From positions 20,427 to 84,426 of the forward strand of contig VGHJ01000007.1 of the NCBI GenBank assembly GCA_016868295.1: 64,000 nucleotides of DNA, given 5' to 3'. Below the pieces are notes generated by a model. That model was given only the letters and a program-made list of their open reading frames with translations. It had not been told where the DNA came from and made no database searches. Below are positions 58,184 through 64,000 of the stretch, one piece after another. Origin of the DNA: Betaproteobacteria bacterium (GTDB lineage: Bacteria > Pseudomonadota > Gammaproteobacteria > Burkholderiales > Rhodocyclaceae). The first letter of the stretch is position 1; every line of letters starts with the position of its first letter. The position numbers and the translations under genes are program-made.

Positions 58184-58948
58184 TCAGTCTGCCGGGGGCT
58201 TGACCGCGCGGTGGAAGCCGACCATGCCGAACAGCACGGTCCTGGCGGAAACGTCGGCGAAGCCGTGCTCGCGCAGCACGGCGGACATTTCCGCGGCCGA
58301 ATAGAAATGGTGCAGCGCCTCGATGAAATAGCGCCTGCAGCGCTGCGCCGCGTCGCCGCTGCGGAAGAGGAAGGCGGTGAACCAGAGGGTGAAGCGCAGG
58401 TAGGCGTAATACAGGTGCTTCACGACCGGATTGGCCGGCCGCAGCATGTCGCTGTGGTAGAAGCGCCCGCCCGGCTTGAGCACGCGGTGGATCTCGTCGA
58501 AGACCTCGCGCACGCGCAGGTGGCGCGAGGCGAACTGCAGCGTGACGACGTCGAAATGGCTGTCGGGAAACGGCAGTCGATGCACGTCGCCGATGGTGCT
58601 GTCGATGCTGAAACCCAGCGCCTCGGCGCGCCGGCGTCCGACCTCCTGCATCGGCGCGCTGCGGTCGATGGCATGCGCCTGGAGCGTCGGCTCGCGCCTG
58701 AGCAGGGCGATGCCGACCGCGTTGGTGCCGGCGCAGACGTCCAGCGTCCGCTCGCCCGGGTTGAGCTCGACGATCGACATGAAGCTGTCCATGAAGCGGC
58801 CGATCAGCCCGAGGCTGGCGACGTTGTTGCCGCGGTCGTAATACGGGGCGACGTCGGCAAAGACGTCGGGCAGGTCCTCCGTCCAGACCTTGCCGAAGCG
58901 GCGCGCGCGATACTGCTCCCGGCTGGCAAGGGGCGGCGGCGGGTTCAT
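58184..58948 (-). CDS. Class I SAM-dependent methyltransferase (UbiE-like)
   Basis: RTLDVCAGTNAVGIALL; DVVTLQFASRHLRVREVFDEIHRVLKPGGRFYHSDML. Confidence 0.85.
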   Translation of the reverse strand: MNPPPPLASREQYRARRFGKVWTEDLPDVFADVAPYYDRGNNVASLGLIGRFMDSFMSIVELNPGERTLDVCAGTNAVGIALLRREPTLQAHAIDRSAPMQEVGRRRAEALGFSIDSTIGDVHRLPFPDSHFDVVTLQFASRHLRVREVFDEIHRVLKPGGRFYHSDMLRPANPVVKHLYYAYLRFTLWFTAFLFRSGDAAQRCRRYFIEALHHFYSAAEMSAVLREHGFADVSARTVLFGMVGFHRAVKPPAD

Positions 58949-59011
58949 CGTTGTGTCCTCTCGGTGGGGGCGGGGAAGGATAATCGGCCTGCCCCCGGGG
59001 GTCAATGCCGG

Positions 59012-59461
59012 TCAGCGCAGGAACAGCGCCGCGGCGACGGTGACGAGCGCCAGCACGAGGTTCGTCGTCACCAGGCGGCGGATGGCGTTGAGCGCGGCGC
59101 CGGCCTCGGGCCAGGCGCCGGCCGCGCTGTGCCGCCGCAGGCGCGGGTAAAGCACGCCGTAGACCCAGGCGAAGATGCCGGCCATGACGAGGCCGGTGCC
59201 CATCATGACGTGCCATCCCATCGGCGCCTGCCTCAACCCGACCTCGAAGAGGATGGCGAAGCCGCTCAGCAGGATCAGCGCGACCGCCACCGCCGTGTAG
59301 CGCAGGAAGGCGCCGAGCGTGGCCGCCCACAGCGGCAGGCGCTGCGGCGGCTCGAGCAGCCTGAGCGCGGCCGGGCGCAGGCAGAAGTGCGCGAAGAACA
59401 TGCCGCCGACCCAGACGACGACGCCGGCGAGGTGGATGAAGACGAGGAACTGGCGCAGCAT
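59012..59461 (-). CDS. CopD-like integral membrane protein
   Basis: FLVFIHLAGVVVWVGGMFFAHFCLRPAALRLLEPPQRLPLW. Confidence 0.8.
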   Translation of the reverse strand: MLRQFLVFIHLAGVVVWVGGMFFAHFCLRPAALRLLEPPQRLPLWAATLGAFLRYTAVAVALILLSGFAILFEVGLRQAPMGWHVMMGTGLVMAGIFAWVYGVLYPRLRRHSAAGAWPEAGAALNAIRRLVTTNLVLALVTVAAALFLR

Positions 59462-59477
59462 GGCGGCGGTGCGGGCG

Positions 59478-59900
59478 CTAGCGCGTGCGGTAGCTGGCGT
59501 GGCAGGCGACGCAGTTCGCCGTCAGGTTCGGCAGCAGCGCCAGGGCGCGCGCGCGGTTGCCGCCGGCGGCCGCCGCGGCGAACTCGCTCGCGGCGAAGTG
59601 GCCGTTGCGGCCGAGGTCGTGCATCTCGGGCGGCATCTGCGGCCCGGGCCGCGCCTCGAAGGGCAGGCGCGCGTGCTTGCCCATCGCGCGCTTGCCGAGC
59701 TTCGATTCGGCCACCTCGCCGGCCTCCTTGAGCTTGTTCTCCGCCACCAGCGAGAGGATCTCGTTCAACGCGACGAGGTTGTCGAACATCTCCTGGCGCA
59801 GCACCTCCTGCGCCTGCGGCGTCAGCTTCGCCAGCTGGCGGGTGTCCTCGGCAGCGGCCGGCAGGGCCAGGAGCAGCACGAGCGGAAGCAGTCTTTTCAT
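59478..59900 (-). CDS. Cytochrome c (monoheme, cyt c'-like)
   Basis: Signal peptide; C-terminal CVACHASYRTR. Confidence 0.75.
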   Translation of the reverse strand: MKRLLPLVLLLALPAAAEDTRQLAKLTPQAQEVLRQEMFDNLVALNEILSLVAENKLKEAGEVAESKLGKRAMGKHARLPFEARPGPQMPPEMHDLGRNGHFAASEFAAAAAGGNRARALALLPNLTANCVACHASYRTR

Positions 59901-59943
59901 GGTCGTCTCTCCGGGTTGTTTGCCGACATTCTAGCCGGGCTCG

Positions 59944-60047
59944 GCGCCGTACCGCAGGGACTGACTTTTCCTGAGCACTGAGGTGGCTCGCCCCATGACC
60001 CCGCCTCCCTCTAGCATCGAGGAAAGTCAGCCTCCACGGTACGGCGG
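59944..60047. repeat. Inverted pair of the dispersed 26-bp motif
   Basis: AAAAGTCAGTCCCTGCGGTACGGCGC (minus, 59944-59969) and GAAAGTCAGCCTCCACGGTACGGCGG (plus, 60022-60047). Confidence 0.85.
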
Positions 60048-60086
60048 TGCGCCTTTTCAATTATTACAAGTTCTTGTATATTCGCC

Positions 60087-60419
60087 ATGACAACCAAGCC
60101 GATCGAGTTCCTGGGCGACGCCCTCGACGCACTGCGGACCTTTCCCGTGCCGGCCCGCCGCGAGGCCGGGTTCCAGCTGGACAAGGTGCAGCGCGGCGGC
60201 GAGCCCGACGACTGGAAGCCGATGCGCAGCGTCGGGCCGGGCGTCCGGGAAATCCGGATACGCGACGAGTCCGGCGCCTTCCGGGTGATCTACCTGGCGA
60301 AGCTGGCCGACGCGGTGTACGTGCTGCATTGCTTCCAGAAGAAGACGGAGCAGACGAGCGACAGGGACATCGAGCTGGCACGCAGGCGCTTCAGGGAATT
60401 GATGAGGACACAGCCATGA
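60087..60419 (+). CDS. Type II toxin, phage-derived Gp49-like/HigB (RelE superfamily)
   Basis: KPIEFLGDALDALRTFPVPARREAGFQLDKVQRG...VREIRIRDESGAFRVIYLAKLADAVYVLHCFQKKTEQT. Confidence 0.92.
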   Translation: MTTKPIEFLGDALDALRTFPVPARREAGFQLDKVQRGGEPDDWKPMRSVGPGVREIRIRDESGAFRVIYLAKLADAVYVLHCFQKKTEQTSDRDIELARRRFRELMRTQP

Positions 60420-60727
60420 GCCGGAAAAAACGATTCGCCAGCGTCTGGGACGCCGTCGAGGAAACGCCGCAGAAGGCGGCCAGCCTGCGCGCGCGCGCCG
60501 ACCTGCTCATGGCGCTGCAGGCGTGGGCGAAGCTGGGCGGCCGCACCCAGGCCGAGGCGGCGCGGCTGCTCGGCATCACCCAGCCGCGCATGTCCGACCT
60601 GATGCGAGGCAAAATCGACCTCTTCTCCCTCGGCACCCTGATGGACATGGCCACCGCCGCCGGGCTGGAGCCGCGCATCGCCGTGAAGAAGCCGCGCAAG
60701 CGCGCAAACGAACTGGCCACTGCCTGA
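60416..60727 (+). CDS. XRE-family antitoxin
   Basis: GRTQAEAARLLGITQPRMSDLMRGKIDLFSLGTLMDMATAAGL; overlaps toxin by ATGA. Confidence 0.92.
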   Translation: MSRKKRFASVWDAVEETPQKAASLRARADLLMALQAWAKLGGRTQAEAARLLGITQPRMSDLMRGKIDLFSLGTLMDMATAAGLEPRIAVKKPRKRANELATA

Positions 60728-60732
60728 AATCA

Positions 60733-60768
60733 CCTCCCCTCTCCCGCAAGCGGGAGAGGGGAGGAGGG
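60733..60768. repeat. GC-rich palindromic repeat, intergenic, convergent position
   Basis: cctcccctctcccgcaagcgggagaggggagg. Confidence 0.7.
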
Positions 60769-60773
60769 AAAAG

Positions 60774-63700
60774 TCAGTCGGTGCGGGACGGCGCGGCGAT
60801 GCGGTGCTTCATCGCGGCGTAGTAGAGCACCGGGATCACCACCAGGGTGAGCAGGGTCGAGACGAAGATGCCGAAGATCAGGCTGATGGCGAGGCCGTTG
60901 AAGATCGGGTCGTCGAGGATGAAGATGGCGCCGATCATGGCGGCGAGGCCGGTCAGCGCGATGGGCTTGGCGCGGATGATGCCGGCCTGGATCACCGCCT
61001 CGGCGAAGTCCATGCCGCCGGCGACCTGCTCGTTGATGAAGTCCACCAGCAGGATGGAGTTCCTCACGATGATGCCGGCCAGGGCGATCATGCCGATCAT
61101 CGAGGTGGCGGTGAACTGGCTGCCGAGCAGCGCGTGGCCGGGCATGACGCCGATGATGGTAAGCGGGATCGGCGCCATGATGATCAGCGGCACGAGGTAG
61201 CTCTTGAACTGCGCCACCACCAGCAGGTAGATGAGGATCAGGCCGACGGCGTAGGCGGCGCCCATGTCGCGGAAGGTTTCATACGTCACCTTCCATTCGC
61301 CGTCCCACTTCAGCGAATAGCCGGCGTAGGGATCCTTTGGCTGGCGGATGAAATAGTGTGACAGGCCGCCCGGCACGGGCGGCTCTTCGGTCACCCCCTT
61401 CCCCGGGAAGGGGGCCGGGGGAATGGTCGTCGCCAGATGCCGCTGTATGGCAAACATGCCATACAGCGGCGAATCGAGCTTGCCGCCCATGTCGCCGAGG
61501 ACATACACCACCGGCAGCAGGTCCTTGTGGTAGATGGCCTTCTCGCGCAGGGCCTGGCGCACTTCGACCAGTTCGGACACCGGCACCATCCTGCCGTCGC
61601 GCGCACGCACCGTGAGCTTGAGCAGCGCATCGAGCGAGTTCTGCTTCTCCGGCGCGAGGGTGACGCGCACCGGAATCTCGTACTTGGCGTCCTGCGAGTG
61701 GGCGGGCGTAACGTCCTCGCCGGCCAGGCCCATGCGCACCACCTCGACGATGTCCTTCTGCGCCACGCCCAGCAGTGCGGCCTTGCTTTGGGAAACGCGC
61801 AGCACGAACTTCTGCGCGTCGGACTGCACGGAGTCGTCGACGCCGACGATGTCGGCCGTGCCCTCGAAGGCCTTGCGCACTTCCTTGGCGACGGCGACCT
61901 GGCCGGCGTAGTCGGGGCCGTAGATCTCGGCGACGATGGGCGCGAGCACCGGCGGGCCCGGCGGCACTTCGACCACCTTGGCGTTGCCGCCGTGCTTCTT
62001 CGCGATCTCGGCGATCTTGTCGCGCACGGAGACGGCGATCTCGTGGCTCTGGCGGCTGCGGTGCTTCTTGTCGACCAGGTTCACCTGGATGTCGCCCAGC
62101 TCGCTGGAGGCGCGCAGGTAGTACTGGCGCACCAGGCCGTTGAAGTTGATCGGGCTGGCCGCGCCGGCGTAGGCCTGGTAGTCGGCGACCTCTTCCACCT
62201 TGGCGATCTCGGCGCCGATCTCGCGCAGCACGCGGGCGGTGTTCTCGAGCGGCGTGCCGGCCGGCATGTCGAGCACGACCTGGAACTCGCTCTTGTTGTC
62301 GAAGGGCAGCATCTTCAGCACGACGAGCTGCACCAGGGCCAGCGAGACCGAGACGGCGATGGCGGCGAGGATGCCGATCCAAAGCTTGCGGCGGGCGGCC
62401 TTGCCGGTCTGCTCGTCCAGCAGTCGCAGCATCAGCCGCCGGAAAACCGCATTCAACACAGAGGGCACGGAGGACACAGAGAACACAGAGAATTTCCTGT
62501 CTTTCTCTGTGCCCTCTGTGCTCTCTGTGTGCTCTGTGTTGAAAGAGGTGTGCTTTCCTTCCTTCAACAACTTCAGCGCCAGCCACGGCGTCACAACAAA
62601 CGCGATGGCGAGCGAGAGGAACATGCCCATCGAGGCGTTGATGGGGATAGGGCTCATGTAGGGGCCCATCAGGCCCGAGACGAAGGCCATCGGCAGCAGC
62701 GCGGCAATCACCGTGAACGTGGCGAGAATGGTCGGGCCGCCGACTTCGTCGACCGCCTTGGGGATGATCTCCCACAGGTGCTTGTCCGGCTCGAGTTGCT
62801 GCCAGCGGTGGATGTTCTCGACGACGACGATGGCGTCGTCGACCAGGATGCCGATGGAGAAGATCAGGGCGAAGAGCGATACGCGGTTCAGCGTGAAGCC
62901 CCAGGCCCAGGAGGCGAACAGCGTCGCGGCCAAAGTCAGCGTCACCGCCACGCCGACGATGACGGCCTCGCGGCGGCCCAGGGCGAAGAGCACCAGCAGC
63001 ACCACGGCAGCGGTGGCGAAGACCAGCTTGCCGATCAGCTTCTGCGCCTTGTCGGTGGCGGTGGCGCCGTAGTTGCGCGTGACGGTGAACTCGACGCCTT
63101 CGGGGATGACCGCGCCCTTGAGGGCTTCGGCGCGCCTGATGACGCTCTCGGCGACGTCGGCGGCGTTGACGCCGGGCTTCTTCGAGATCGACAGCGTCAC
63201 GGCGGGATATTCACGAGCGGCGTCCTGGCCGGCCGCCTTGTCCCCCTCCTTGCTGCCGTGCCAGACGTACTTCGAGGGCTGGTCGGCGCCGTCGGAGATC
63301 GCGGCGACGTCGGACATGAACACCGGGCGGCCGTTGGAAACGCCGACCACCAGGCGCTTCACGTCGGCGGCGGTCTCGAGGTAGGTGCCGGTCTCGACGA
63401 GGATCTCGCGGTTGCCGGTGACGAGGTTGCCGGAGGGCTGCAGGGCATTCGAGAGCTGCAGCGCGGCCTTGAGGTCCTGCGCCGTGACGCCGTGCGAGGC
63501 CATGCGCTCGGCGTCCATCGCCACGCGAATGACGTGGCCGGGGCCGCCCAGCGTGACGACGTCGCGCGTGCCGGGGATGCGCTTCATCTCGATCTCGACG
63601 GCGCGCGCCACCTGCTGCATCTCGAAGGCGGCGCGCCCGGCGTCTTTCGTCCAGAAGGTCAGCGTGACGATGGGCACGTCGTCGATGCCCTTCGGCTTGA

Positions 63701-63998
63701 CGATGGGCTCGCCGATGCCGAGGTTGGGCGAGACCCAGTCGCGGTGCGAGTTGATGGTGTCGTAGAGCCGCACCAGGGCCTGGATCGGGTCTTCGCCGAC
63801 GACGTACTGCACGGTGATGACGGCCATGCCGGGGCGCGAGACGGAGTACACGTGCTCGATGCCGGCGATGCGCGAGAGCACCTGCTCGGCCGGCCGCGCC
63901 GCCAGGTTCTCGACGTCGCGCGCCGAGGCCCCCGGGAAGGGGATGAAGACGTTGGCCATCGTCACGTTGATCTGCGGCTCTTCCTCGCGCGGCGTCAC
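60774..63998 (-). CDS. RND efflux transporter permease (AcrB/MMPL-like; 5' end outside window)
   Basis: 1074 aa; ANVFIPFPGASARDVENLAARPAEQVLSRI; FSIGILVDDAIVVVENIHR; ALAGIIVRNSILLVDFINEQ. Confidence 0.93.
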   Translation of the reverse strand: MTPREEEPQINVTMANVFIPFPGASARDVENLAARPAEQVLSRIAGIEHVYSVSRPGMAVITVQYVVGEDPIQALVRLYDTINSHRDWVSPNLGIGEPIVKPKGIDDVPIVTLTFWTKDAGRAAFEMQQVARAVEIEMKRIPGTRDVVTLGGPGHVIRVAMDAERMASHGVTAQDLKAALQLSNALQPSGNLVTGNREILVETGTYLETAADVKRLVVGVSNGRPVFMSDVAAISDGADQPSKYVWHGSKEGDKAAGQDAAREYPAVTLSISKKPGVNAADVAESVIRRAEALKGAVIPEGVEFTVTRNYGATATDKAQKLIGKLVFATAAVVLLVLFALGRREAVIVGVAVTLTLAATLFASWAWGFTLNRVSLFALIFSIGILVDDAIVVVENIHRWQQLEPDKHLWEIIPKAVDEVGGPTILATFTVIAALLPMAFVSGLMGPYMSPIPINASMGMFLSLAIAFVVTPWLALKLLKEGKHTSFNTEHTESTEGTEKDRKFSVFSVSSVPSVLNAVFRRLMLRLLDEQTGKAARRKLWIGILAAIAVSVSLALVQLVVLKMLPFDNKSEFQVVLDMPAGTPLENTARVLREIGAEIAKVEEVADYQAYAGAASPINFNGLVRQYYLRASSELGDIQVNLVDKKHRSRQSHEIAVSVRDKIAEIAKKHGGNAKVVEVPPGPPVLAPIVAEIYGPDYAGQVAVAKEVRKAFEGTADIVGVDDSVQSDAQKFVLRVSQSKAALLGVAQKDIVEVVRMGLAGEDVTPAHSQDAKYEIPVRVTLAPEKQNSLDALLKLTVRARDGRMVPVSELVEVRQALREKAIYHKDLLPVVYVLGDMGGKLDSPLYGMFAIQRHLATTIPPAPFPGKGVTEEPPVPGGLSHYFIRQPKDPYAGYSLKWDGEWKVTYETFRDMGAAYAVGLILIYLLVVAQFKSYLVPLIIMAPIPLTIIGVMPGHALLGSQFTATSMIGMIALAGIIVRNSILLVDFINEQVAGGMDFAEAVIQAGIIRAKPIALTGLAAMIGAIFILDDPIFNGLAISLIFGIFVSTLLTLVVIPVLYYAAMKHRIAAPSRTD
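62452..62543. repeat. Long imperfect palindrome of ACACAGAG units, in frame within RND gene
   Basis: ttcaacacagagggcacggaggacacagagaacacagag ... ctctgtgccctctgtgctctctgtgtgctctgtgttgaa. Confidence 0.9.
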
Positions 63999-64000
63999 CA

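Overview
High-GC chromosomal window, probably from a betaproteobacterium (inferred from gene content: glnE/yhdP/nitrilase/tldD order, glcDEF, chrBA). I found no rRNA or tRNA genes. Main blocks: prkA-yeaH-spoVR; glcDEF plus glycerate kinase; phosphoesterase plus a Ser/Thr kinase-Usp fusion; a YeiH-type permease with a 44-aa membrane peptide and a Usp; chrBA; a sulfur/redox block (cytochrome b, octaheme cytochrome c, YeeE/YedE permease, rhodaneses); an anion/DIC-like block (carbonic-anhydrase-like protein, two SulP, CBS, SLC13); aroG; tldD-nitrilase-yhdP-glnE-histidine kinase; mtnA with a fused aldolase/SDR; a truncated type I-C CRISPR-Cas locus (cas7, toxin-antitoxin pair, cas4, cas1, cas2, tiny array; no cas3/cas5/cas8c); tandem 3-hydroxyisobutyrate-dehydrogenase-like genes; a second toxin-antitoxin pair; and a partial RND efflux gene. 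The most unusual signal is a dispersed bipartite ~26-bp motif, RAAAGTCAGYC-N8-ACGGCG. I found about 22 copies by eye, in both orientations, in coding and intergenic DNA. Copies flank the CRISPR remnant and the second TA pair. It could be an uptake-sequence-like element, a recombination site or a remnant of a small mobile repeat.
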